From Cryobacterium sp. PH31-L1 (lineage in GTDB: Bacteria; Actinomycetota; Actinomycetes; Actinomycetales; Microbacteriaceae): 64,000 nt of DNA. Shown here in pieces: positions 57,350 to 64,000 of the stretch. Under the pieces are notes generated by a model. The model was not told the DNA's origin. It was given only the letters and a program-made list of their open reading frames with translations, and searched no databases. Made by a program: the position numbers and the translations under genes. Position 1 is the first letter of the stretch. Each line of letters begins with the position of its first letter. The stretch lies in the NCBI RefSeq assembly GCF_030063145.1, contig NZ_JASISM010000002.1, positions 248,001-312,000 on the forward strand. The letters run 5' to 3'.

Positions 57350-57365
57350 CCGTAGATATCTACGG
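57350..57365. promoter_or_regulatory. 16-bp perfect palindrome upstream of the LAXTG gene
   Basis: CCGTAGATATCTACGG, 83 bp before the minus-strand start at 57267, with a half copy ACCGTAG 15 bp nearer the gene (57334). It is a likely operator in a 275-bp gap that otherwise holds only the two divergent promoters. Confidence 0.55.
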
Positions 57366-57542
57366 GTTAATGACAAATTCTCACTGAAGGTTTTCTGCTG
57401 TACGCTTTCGTGCCGCTCCGCCGAACCGCGCACGATTTGAGGGGTGGCGAAGGTGCCGTGCGCGGAATCCGAAACGGGCTGACAGATCCACTCCGCACCC
57501 GCCTGTAGGGTGGCAAGACCCCCCTCGACCGAAAGCCGCGCC

Positions 57543-59027
57543 ATGCCCGACCTCGTTCTGCGCTCCGTCCGACAGCCCGGCGACACCACGCTGTCCGACG
57601 TGCACATCACCGACGGCGTCATCACGCAGATCGTGCCCTCCGCCAGAACGCATGCCGCCACTCTCGACGGACGCACCGTCATCCCCGGCCTCTGGGACGA
57701 ACACGTACACCTGACCCAGTGGGCGCTCGCCGGAGCCCGGTTCGACCTCTCGGCCGCGGTCTCGGCGCACGAGGCCCTCGAGCTCGTGCGGGAGCAGGTC
57801 CCGCTCAACCACCCCGCCGCACAGGTCGACCAGTCCAGCCGCCCGACCCCGCTTATCGGAGTGCGGTTTCGGGATGCGGTCTGGGCCGACCTGCCCACCC
57901 GGCGCGGTCTCGATGAGGTGACGCAGGGGCATCCGACCGCTTTGATCAGCCACGACCTGCATTGCGTCTGGATCAACAGCGCCGCCGCCGAGCAATTCGG
58001 TGTGCACGTCGACGAGTCCGGGCTGCTGCGCGAACAGGCTGCGTTCGTCCTCACCATCGCGCTCGGCCAGATGCCCGACGCCGAGGTCGACGCTCTCGCC
58101 GCCCAGGCCGGGGCCCGGGCCGCCGCCCGCGGAGTCGTCGGCATCGTGGACTTCGAGATGACCTGGAACCGTTCCGTCTGGCAGCGCCGCATCGCCGGCG
58201 GGTTCGACGCCCTCAGGGTTGAGGCCGGCATCTACCTCGCAGACTTCGACCATGCCGTCGCCGAGCGGATGCACACCGGCGACCGCATCGCAGACACCCA
58301 CGGCCTGCTCAGCGTGGGGCCGCTGAAGCTGCTCATCGACGGATCCCTGAACACCCGCACGGCGTTCTGCGTCGACGAATACCCGGTCGGCGGGCACGGC
58401 GTGCTCGCCGTGAGCGAAGACGAACTCACCGAGATTCTCCTGGCCGCGCAGGGCGCCGGGCTCATGCCCGCGGTGCACGCCATCGGAGACGCGGCCAACA
58501 CCGTGGCCCTGAACGCCTTCGAGCGCGCGGCCGTGCCTGGCCGCATCGAGCACGCCCAGTTTCTGCAGCCCGCAGACTTCGCGCGCTTCGCCCGCCTCGG
58601 CGTCATCGCGAGCGTGCAGCCGGAGCACGCGCTCGACGACCGTGACGCGGTGGAACTCAACTGGTCCGCAGGCGCCGATCGAGTCTTCGCTCTGCGCTCG
58701 CTGCTCGATGCCGGAGCCACCCTCGCCCTCGGTTCCGACGCCCCCGTCGCACCCCTTGACCCCTTCACGGCCATGAGCGCCGCGTCATCGCGGGCTCGCA
58801 GCGACGGACGCGACCCCTGGCGCCCCGATCAGGTCATCTCCCGCGCCGAGGCCCTCGCGGCATCCGCCCGCGGACGCACCCGCCTCAACGTCGGCGACGT
58901 TGCCGACCTCGCGGTGCTCGACGGCGACCCGCTCACGGTTTCCGACGCCACCTTCGAACGGATGCCCGTGGCCGCCACGCTGCTGGCCGGTCGCGTCACC
59001 CACGGCGCCGCACTCCTGGCCCCCTGA
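57543..59027 (+). CDS. amidohydrolase family 3 protein (YtcJ-like)
   Basis: 494-aa metal-dependent hydrolase. N-terminal beta-sandwich strand (LSDVHITDGVITQIVPS), metal motif VIPGLWDEHVHLTQWALAG (H-x-H), VGPLKLLIDGSLNTRTAFC, then PAVHAIGDAANTVALNAFE, GRIEHAQFLQPADF and ALGSDAPVAPLDPFTAMSAA, the usual ligand strands of the family, finishing with VGDVADLAVLDGDPL. Relatives hydrolyse amides or cyclic imides but have diverse substrates; none can be assigned. ATG at 57543 is chosen because the family starts there; the frame is open to 57510. It stands alone. Confidence 0.88.
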   Translation: MPDLVLRSVRQPGDTTLSDVHITDGVITQIVPSARTHAATLDGRTVIPGLWDEHVHLTQWALAGARFDLSAAVSAHEALELVREQVPLNHPAAQVDQSSRPTPLIGVRFRDAVWADLPTRRGLDEVTQGHPTALISHDLHCVWINSAAAEQFGVHVDESGLLREQAAFVLTIALGQMPDAEVDALAAQAGARAAARGVVGIVDFEMTWNRSVWQRRIAGGFDALRVEAGIYLADFDHAVAERMHTGDRIADTHGLLSVGPLKLLIDGSLNTRTAFCVDEYPVGGHGVLAVSEDELTEILLAAQGAGLMPAVHAIGDAANTVALNAFERAAVPGRIEHAQFLQPADFARFARLGVIASVQPEHALDDRDAVELNWSAGADRVFALRSLLDAGATLALGSDAPVAPLDPFTAMSAASSRARSDGRDPWRPDQVISRAEALAASARGRTRLNVGDVADLAVLDGDPLTVSDATFERMPVAATLLAGRVTHGAALLAP

Positions 59028-59129
59028 GCCGGATAGCCACCCCGCGGCCATCTGTTTCGCAGACAGAGTTGCGTTGGTCGATTGCGATCTCGGCAAGCTC
59101 GACCAGCGGAAGAATGGTCGGCTCCCGCA

Positions 59130-59189
59130 GACGGCCAGACGGCCAGGCGGCCAGGCGGCCAGGCGGCCAGGCGGCCAGGCGGCCAGGCG
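59130..59189. repeat. 8-bp tandem repeat (microsatellite)
   Basis: Two copies of GACGGCCA followed by five of GGCGGCCA and a partial unit, between the amidohydrolase and the 3' end of pstB. Outside annotated coding sequence; copy number may vary between strains. Confidence 0.9.
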
Positions 59190-59208
59190 GGCCGTGCTGT
59201 CGAGCGAC

Positions 59209-59988
59209 TTACCCGAACCGCCCCGACACGTAGTCCTCCGTGGCCTGAACGCTCGGGTTCGAGAACATCGTCGTGGTGTCGTTGTACTCGATGAGCTTGC
59301 CCGGCTTGCCGGTGCCCGCAATGTTGAAGAACGCGGTGCGGTCCGACACCCGCGAGGCCTGCTGCATGTTGTGCGTCACGATCACAATCGTGTACTCGGC
59401 CTTCATCTCTTCGATGAGGTCTTCGATAGCTAGAGTCGAGATCGGGTCGAGGGCCGAGCACGGCTCGTCCATCAAAATCACGTCGGGCTCCACCGCAATG
59501 GCACGGGCGATGCACAAGCGCTGCTGCTGCCCGCCGGAAAGTCCCGAACCCGGTCGCGCGAGGCGATCCTTGACCTCTTGCCACAGGTTGGCCCCGCGGA
59601 GGGCTTTTTCGGTGAGGTCGTCGGCATCCGTCTTGCTCATGCGACGGTTATTGAGCTTCACGCCGGCCAGGACGTTGTCCTGAATCGACATCGTCGGAAA
59701 AGGGTTGGGCCGCTGGAACACCATGCCCACTTGGCGGCGCACGAGCACCGGGTCGACGCCCGGGCCGTAGAGGTTGTTGCCGTCGATGAGCACTTCACCC
59801 TCGACGCGCGCGCCGGGGATGACCTCGTGCATGCGGTTGAGCGTGCGAATGAACGTGGACTTTCCGCACCCGCTCGGCCCGATCAACGCCGTCACCGTGC
59901 GCGGCTCGATCACGATCGAAACACCCTCGACGGCGAGAAAGTTGCTGTAATACACGTTGAGGTCGTTGACTTCGATGCGCTTGGACAT
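59209..59988 (-). CDS. pstB: phosphate ABC transporter ATP-binding protein
   Basis: 259-aa PstB. Walker [26 protein letters not shown] (PstB-specific FQxPNPFPxS), signature [17 protein letters not shown], Walker [16 protein letters not shown], switch [13 protein letters not shown], and EDYVSGRFG at the C-terminus. Energises phosphate uptake through PstC-PstA. Last gene of the pst operon, 21 bp after pstA; ATG at 59988 with AAAGGGAC upstream. Confidence 0.98.
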   Translation of the reverse strand: MSKRIEVNDLNVYYSNFLAVEGVSIVIEPRTVTALIGPSGCGKSTFIRTLNRMHEVIPGARVEGEVLIDGNNLYGPGVDPVLVRRQVGMVFQRPNPFPTMSIQDNVLAGVKLNNRRMSKTDADDLTEKALRGANLWQEVKDRLARPGSGLSGGQQQRLCIARAIAVEPDVILMDEPCSALDPISTLAIEDLIEEMKAEYTIVIVTHNMQQASRVSDRTAFFNIAGTGKPGKLIEYNDTTTMFSNPSVQATEDYVSGRFG

Positions 59989-60009
59989 AAGTCCCTTTCT
60001 AAGTAAGTG

Positions 60010-61098
60010 TTAGCGGCCCAGCTTGGGCGAGAACCAGTGGGCGATGAGACGGGCAAGTCCGTTGAGCAGCATCACGATCACGATGAGGGTGAGCGCGCCG
60101 GCCCAGGCACGGTCGACGTACGCCTGCGAGTCAGCACCCTGGTTGGCGTACTGCGTGTAGACGAACACCGGCAGAGTCATCATGCGCTCACTGAACAGGT
60201 CGTAATTCATGCTCGACGTGAATCCGGCAATGATCAGCAGCGGAGCCGTCTCACCGATCACACGGGCGATCGACAGCATCACTCCAGTCACGATTCCCGC
60301 AATGGATGTCGGCAGCACGACCTTGAGAATGGTCAGCCACTTCGGCACCCCCAGTGCAAAAGCAGCCTCGCGCAGTTCGTTCGGCACGAGCTTGAGCATT
60401 TCTTCACTCGAGCGCACCACGACCGGAATCATGAGCACTGACAGCGCGATCGACCCACCGAATCCAAAGCGGATGCCCGGGTCGTTGAACAACAGCGCGA
60501 ACAGTGCGAAGGCAAACAGCCCGGCGACGATCGAGGGGATACCGGTCATCACGTCGACGAAGAAGGTGATGGCGCGGGCCAGGCGGCCGCGGCCGTATTC
60601 CACGAGGTAGATCGAGGCGAGGAGGCCGATCGGCACGGAGATGAGTGTCGCGACGCCGGTCACCAGCAGCGTGCCGGTGATGGCGTGCAGCACGCCGCCG
60701 CCCGCGCCGACCACGTTGCGCTGTGACGAGGTGAAGAACGTCGGCGTCAAAAACGCGGGCAGCCCGTTGACGACCGTGGTGTAAATTATCGAGATCAGCG
60801 GCAGCAGTGCGATCACGAATGCGGCGGTCACGAGGGCCGTCACCAGCCGGTCGGTGGCCTTGCGTGAGCCTTCGACCAGGCGCGACAGCACGTAGATGGC
60901 CACGCAGTAGAGCACCGTGCCGAAGACGAAGGTTCCGACGACGTTGAACCCGTCAACAGCGCCCGACAGATTCAGCATGGCGAAGAAGGCGGCCGCGACG
61001 GCCCAGCTGGCCAGCAACACCCACAGCGGTGAGCGTGGCGGCAGCTTTCCCGCGGTGAGCGAGTTGGTGAGCGGGCGGGCTTCGGTGACGGATGTCAT
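60010..61098 (-). CDS. pstA: phosphate ABC transporter permease PstA
   Basis: 362-aa membrane subunit with six main segments plus two extra N-terminal ones (LWVLLASWAVAAAFFAMLNLSG; VGTFVFGTVLYCVAIYVL), which many actinobacterial PstA proteins have. Typical motifs: GVLHAITGTLLVTGVATLISVPIGLLASIYLVEYGRG, DVMTGIPSIVAGLFAFALF and the EAA loop LREAAFALGVPKWLTILKVVLP. Starts at the last base of the pstC stop (TGATG overlap). Confidence 0.97.
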   Translation of the reverse strand: MTSVTEARPLTNSLTAGKLPPRSPLWVLLASWAVAAAFFAMLNLSGAVDGFNVVGTFVFGTVLYCVAIYVLSRLVEGSRKATDRLVTALVTAAFVIALLPLISIIYTTVVNGLPAFLTPTFFTSSQRNVVGAGGGVLHAITGTLLVTGVATLISVPIGLLASIYLVEYGRGRLARAITFFVDVMTGIPSIVAGLFAFALFALLFNDPGIRFGFGGSIALSVLMIPVVVRSSEEMLKLVPNELREAAFALGVPKWLTILKVVLPTSIAGIVTGVMLSIARVIGETAPLLIIAGFTSSMNYDLFSERMMTLPVFVYTQYANQGADSQAYVDRAWAGALTLIVIVMLLNGLARLIAHWFSPKLGR

Positions 61099-62039
61099 CA
61101 GTTGGCTCCCGAGAATGCCTTACGGCTGTTGATGACGACGCGGGCCAGCATGTTCACGAGCAGCGTGACGATGAAAAGCATGAGGCCTGTCGCGAGCAGG
61201 ATATTCACGCCGACGCCGTGCGCCTCGGGAAAGTTGAGTGCGATGTTCGCGGCGATCGTGTTGGAGTTCTGAGACGTCAGTAGCTGGAAGAAGACCTCGG
61301 GGCTGGGGGAGAGCACCATGGCCACGGCCATGGTCTCACCGAGCGCCCGGCCGAGGCCGAGCATCGAGGCCGAGATGATGCCTGGCAGGCCGAAGGGAAG
61401 CACGGCCATGCGGATCATTTCCCAGCGGGTGGCACCCAGGGCCAGCGCGGCTTCTTCGTGAAGCAGTGGAGTCTGCAGGAAGATCTCGCGGCAGATGGCG
61501 GTGATGATCGGCAGGATCATCACCGCCAGCACCACGGAGACGGTGAGGATCGTACGTCCGGTGCCCGACACGGGGCCGGAGAGGGGAAGAAACCAGCCGA
61601 ACCACTCGACCAGTGTGGTGTAGAACGGCTGCACGAGCGGGGCCAGCACGGTGATACCCCAGAGGCCGAACACGACCGAGGGAACCGCGGCGAGCAGGTC
61701 GATGAGGTAACCGAGACCCTGCGCGAGCTTGCGCGGTGCGAAGTGCGAGATGAACAGTGCGATGCCGATGGCAACCGGCACGGCCATGATCAAAGCCAGA
61801 ATGGCTGAGTAGACGGTGCCGAAGACGAGCGGCCCTACGTACGACCAGAAGTTGGTCACGTCTCCGCTGAACTCGGACGGATCAGCGACGAACGCCGGCA
61901 GGCTCTCGATCAGCAGGAAGATGGCCACGGCAGCGAGCATGGCCAGAATCACGCTGCCGGCGATGACCGTGGCCGACGAGAAGATACGGTCGCCGGGTCG
62001 TTGCCTGGCCTTGATGGTCGTGGCGGCAGCCGTGGTCAT
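61098..62039 (-). CDS. pstC: phosphate ABC transporter permease PstC
   Basis: 313-aa membrane subunit with six segments. Motifs: FGTVYSAILALIMAVPVAIGIALFISHFAP, YLIDLLAAVPSVVFGLWGI, VMILPIITAICREIF and the coupling loop HEEAALALGATRWEMIRMAVLPFG. ATG at 62039. It is preceded by a stem-loop after pstS and followed directly by pstA. Confidence 0.97.
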   Translation of the reverse strand: MTTAAATTIKARQRPGDRIFSSATVIAGSVILAMLAAVAIFLLIESLPAFVADPSEFSGDVTNFWSYVGPLVFGTVYSAILALIMAVPVAIGIALFISHFAPRKLAQGLGYLIDLLAAVPSVVFGLWGITVLAPLVQPFYTTLVEWFGWFLPLSGPVSGTGRTILTVSVVLAVMILPIITAICREIFLQTPLLHEEAALALGATRWEMIRMAVLPFGLPGIISASMLGLGRALGETMAVAMVLSPSPEVFFQLLTSQNSNTIAANIALNFPEAHGVGVNILLATGLMLFIVTLLVNMLARVVINSRKAFSGAN

Positions 62040-62129
62040 GCCGGTCTCCTAAGTAGCGTCGTACTGGTGAAATTGTGCAGAAGCTCGGGTGGAGAGCGGC
62101 GTGACGCAAGTGGCCGCACACCCAGTCTG

Positions 62130-62167
62130 CCCGATCCGCCCTCGCGAATGTGCGAGAACGGACCGGG
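62130..62167 (-). promoter_or_regulatory. stem-loop between pstS and pstC
   Basis: Nested arms CCCGATCCG/CGGACCGGG (one mismatch) and CTCGC/GCGAG around GAATGT, 17 bp after the pstS stop. It probably stabilises the pstS message or partly terminates, so that the binding protein exceeds the permeases. Confidence 0.65.
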
Positions 62168-62183
62168 CAGGTGTGTTCAGTTG

Positions 62184-63278
62184 TTACTTGACGGTCGCAA
62201 GAACATCAGCGACGTTCGCCTCGAGCTCAGACGAGAGCGGTGCAACGCCGGCGGCGTCTTTCGCGACGATCTGGCCTTCAGCGCTGGCGATGTATTCGAT
62301 GTAGGCCTTGACGAGCTCGCCCTGGGCGGCATCCGCGTAGGTGTTGCAAACGATCGCGTAGCTCACCAGAACCAGCGGGTACTCGGCCGGGTTGGTGGTC
62401 TTGCGGTTCAGGTTGAGCGCGAGGTCATCGGCAGCGCGGTCGGCCACGAGGGGCGATCCGGCGACAACTTCGGCCGCAGCCTCGGGGGTGTAAGCAACGA
62501 AGTCGCTTCCGACCATGAGCTTGGCGGTCGAGAGCGAGCCGGCCTGCGAGGCGTCGGCGTAGCCGATGGTGCCCACGCCGTTGGTGACGGCCGAAACGAC
62601 ACCCGAGGTGCCCTGTGCGCCATCGCCCGAGGAGAACGGGAAGGTGTCAGAGGCCTTTTCGGTCCACACATCGGGTGCGGTCTGGAAGAGGTAGTCCGAG
62701 AAGTTCTTGGTGGTTCCCGAGTCGTCCGAGCGGTGCACGGCGGTGATCGGGGTGGCCGGGAGAGTCGCGTCGGGGTTCAGCGCGGCGATTGCGGCGTCAT
62801 CCCAGCTGGTGATGGTGCCCGCGAAGATCTTGGCCAGCGTGTCGGCGTCGATGTTCAGCTCGGTGAGGCCCTCGACGTTGAAGATGACGGCGATGGGGGA
62901 GATGTAGACCGGAAGGTCGACAGCCTTGGAGTCGGGAGCGCAGGCGGCGAACGTGCCGGCCAGCTCGTCGGTGCTCATGAAGGAGTCGCTACCGGCGAAG
63001 TCGGTGCCGCCGGCGATGAAGGCTTCGCGGCCCGCGCCGGAACCGGTGGGGTCATAGTTGACGGTGACGTCGGGGTTCGCGGTCTGGAACCCGGCGCGCC
63101 AGGCTTCCTGCGCTGCACCCATGGACGAGGCGCCGGCGCCGTTGATCGTGCCGGACAGCGTGCTGGCCGCTGCGTCGTCGGAGGCCGGGGTGGCACCTTC
63201 GTTTGCGGCACAGGAGGACAGTGCGAGGCCTGCAACGATGGCGATGATCGCTGGGCGGCCGAAGCGCTTGAAGTTCAC
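62184..63278 (-). CDS. pstS: phosphate-binding lipoprotein PstS
   Basis: 364-aa binding protein. Signal peptide with lipobox (LALSSC, Cys23), then LSGTINGAGASSMGAAQEAW, YDPTGSGAGREAFIAGGTDFAGSD (phosphate-binding loop), YISPIAVIFNVEGLTELNIDADTLAKIFAG and TAVHRSDDSGTTKNFSDYL, all diagnostic of PstS. ATG at 63278. It is the first gene of the operon, and a PHO-box-like repeat lies about 100 bp upstream. Confidence 0.97.
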   Translation of the reverse strand: MNFKRFGRPAIIAIVAGLALSSCAANEGATPASDDAAASTLSGTINGAGASSMGAAQEAWRAGFQTANPDVTVNYDPTGSGAGREAFIAGGTDFAGSDSFMSTDELAGTFAACAPDSKAVDLPVYISPIAVIFNVEGLTELNIDADTLAKIFAGTITSWDDAAIAALNPDATLPATPITAVHRSDDSGTTKNFSDYLFQTAPDVWTEKASDTFPFSSGDGAQGTSGVVSAVTNGVGTIGYADASQAGSLSTAKLMVGSDFVAYTPEAAAEVVAGSPLVADRAADDLALNLNRKTTNPAEYPLVLVSYAIVCNTYADAAQGELVKAYIEYIASAEGQIVAKDAAGVAPLSSELEANVADVLATVK

Positions 63279-63378
63279 GTGTTTTCCTTTTCGAGGGTTA
63301 TCAAGACTGTGTTATTGATGCAGAGCCGGTGCTGGCCCGACAACGAGGCTAGAGATCTCAAGTAACCACCGACCATCC

Positions 63379-63400
63379 TGAAGGTAAACAGAAGGTAAAC
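63379..63400 (-). promoter_or_regulatory. PHO-box-like direct repeat upstream of pstS
   Basis: On the minus strand two 11-bp units, GTTTACCTTCT and GTTTACCTTCA, in direct succession; a weaker GTTATCTCTC precedes them. Actinobacterial PhoP binds 11-bp repeats of the form GTTCACC-N4, so this should be the phosphate-starvation control site of the pst operon. Confidence 0.75.
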
Positions 63401-63450
63401 GAGAGATAACGCTTGCCGCCATCGCCTTGGCGCGAGGCGGCCTGCGGAAC

Positions 63451-64000
63451 TCAGGCAGTCGCGGGGTACGTCTCTACGGCGAGAATGCCCGCGGCCGGAT
63501 TCTCCGACGACAGGTGCACGATCGAGAACCCTCCCGTGTCCAAATGAGCCGCGTCCGACAGCGCCGCAGACGGCTGCGACCCCGTCGCCAGGGCGATCTC
63601 CCGCAGGATCTCCGGAAGCACCGGCCCGTGGCTGCACAAGACCGCCGTCTTGCGGGCCCGCACCCGCTTGCCGACGACGGTGCGAACATCCGCTTCGCCG
63701 GTTTCGAGGGCGTCCTGACTGATCAGCTCGGTCTGCTTGATCGGAATGCCGGTGAACGCAGCAAGCGGAGCCACCGTCGTGACACACCGCGTTGCGGTGC
63801 TCGAGAGGATGCGCAGCGGGCGCCAGGCCGTGATCGTGTCGACCAGGCTCGCGGCCTGCTTTACTCCGCGAGCGGTCAGCGGGCGACGCGCGTCGAGCCC
63901 CATGCCGGTACGCGGTGCTGCCTTGCCGTGACGCAGCGCGATCAGGGCGAACGTGCGGGTCACGCCGGCATCGACCAGCGCGGAGAACGTCTCGAGAATC
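63451..64000 (-). CDS. histidine phosphatase domain protein, possibly C-terminal half of a MutT1-like Nudix fusion (cut by window edge)
   Basis: The visible part is a short histidine phosphatase (SixA type): LIALRHGKAAPRTGMGLDARRPLTARG carries the RHG catalytic His motif, ILSSTATRCVTTVAPLA the S-xx-RxxxT phosphate pocket, and AVLCSHGPVLPEIL the second His. The frame stays open to the right edge through ILETFSALVDAGVTRTF, so the gene starts outside; in actinobacteria a Nudix hydrolase domain fused in front of such a domain (MutT1 type) is common next to ppk and pst genes. If the GTG at 63963 were the start, it would instead be a free-standing 170-aa SixA. Confidence 0.8.
   Translation of the reverse strand, partial: ILETFSALVDAGVTRTFALIALRHGKAAPRTGMGLDARRPLTARGVKQAASLVDTITAWRPLRILSSTATRCVTTVAPLAAFTGIPIKQTELISQDALETGEADVRTVVGKRVRARKTAVLCSHGPVLPEILREIALATGSQPSAALSDAAHLDTGGFSIVHLSSENPAAGILAVETYPATA

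Noticed and set aside
63275..63787. 170-aa minus-strand frame overlapping the histidine phosphatase gene
   Set aside because: Alternative frame of the same DNA lacking the RHG motif; Arg/Gly-rich shadow.

Overview
The window is high-GC actinobacterial DNA with many lipoprotein-type solute-binding proteins, a pstSCAB operon beside a histidine-phosphatase gene, an LAXTG surface protein and a frequent GCGGATGC word. This suggests a member of the Microbacteriaceae (Cryobacterium/Salinibacterium/Leifsonia-like); no rRNA or tRNA is present to fix the genus.

Layout. 0-3.1 kb: the tail of a GntR/FadR regulator, a BLUF blue-light sensor, two small conserved proteins and a decayed MNT/HEPN toxin-antitoxin pair. 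3.3-20.7 kb: a visibly AT-richer surface-polysaccharide locus with an acyltransferase, a Wzy-like polymerase, five glycosyltransferases, GalE, a Wzx-like flippase and the initiating phosphoglycosyltransferase. It is invaded by a large insertion sequence with recognisable terminal inverted repeats (8.64-11.11 kb) and carries remnants of ISL3- and IS21-type elements. 20.8-23.9 kb: two hypothetical membrane proteins around a recombination scar (broken GntR gene, tail of an amino-acid ABC permease, and an ATPase start fused in frame to the tail of a GDP-fucose synthase-like protein).

24-50.1 kb is an unusually concentrated amino-sugar and cell-wall scavenging region with three ABC importers. Module A (24.1-31.5 kb): S12 serine hydrolase, two permeases, binding protein, MurQ, a MurR-like RpiR regulator and a NamZ-type exo-N-acetylmuramidase, all enzymes without signal peptides. 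Module B (31.5-42.0 kb): rhodanese, KDPG aldolase and KDG kinase, divergent from a PLP D-serine-dehydratase-like enzyme, an ABC importer with its own ATPase, an N-acyl-D-amino-acid deacylase homologue, an IclR regulator and RidA. A repeated TTGCAATATAYGCA-like motif marks its promoters; the gene set fits catabolism of N-acetyl-D-glucosaminate or a similar N-acylated 2-amino sugar acid to pyruvate and glyceraldehyde 3-phosphate. Module C (42.5-50.1 kb): ROK regulator, GH20-like hexosaminidase, ABC importer and a BadF-type amino-sugar kinase that could feed both GlcNAc 6-phosphate metabolism and the MurQ step. Only module B encodes an ATPase, which probably serves all three importers.

50.1-56.9 kb: two DUF202 proteins, a possible TRADD-N-associated membrane protein, an AAA ATPase, an XRE/ImmA peptidase-PIN pair and several gene and IS fragments, resembling a defence/mobile island. 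56.9-64 kb: an LAXTG surface protein, a YtcJ-like amidohydrolase, an 8-bp tandem repeat, and pstB-pstA-pstC-pstS (minus strand) with a PHO-box-like repeat upstream, followed by a truncated gene with a histidine phosphatase domain.
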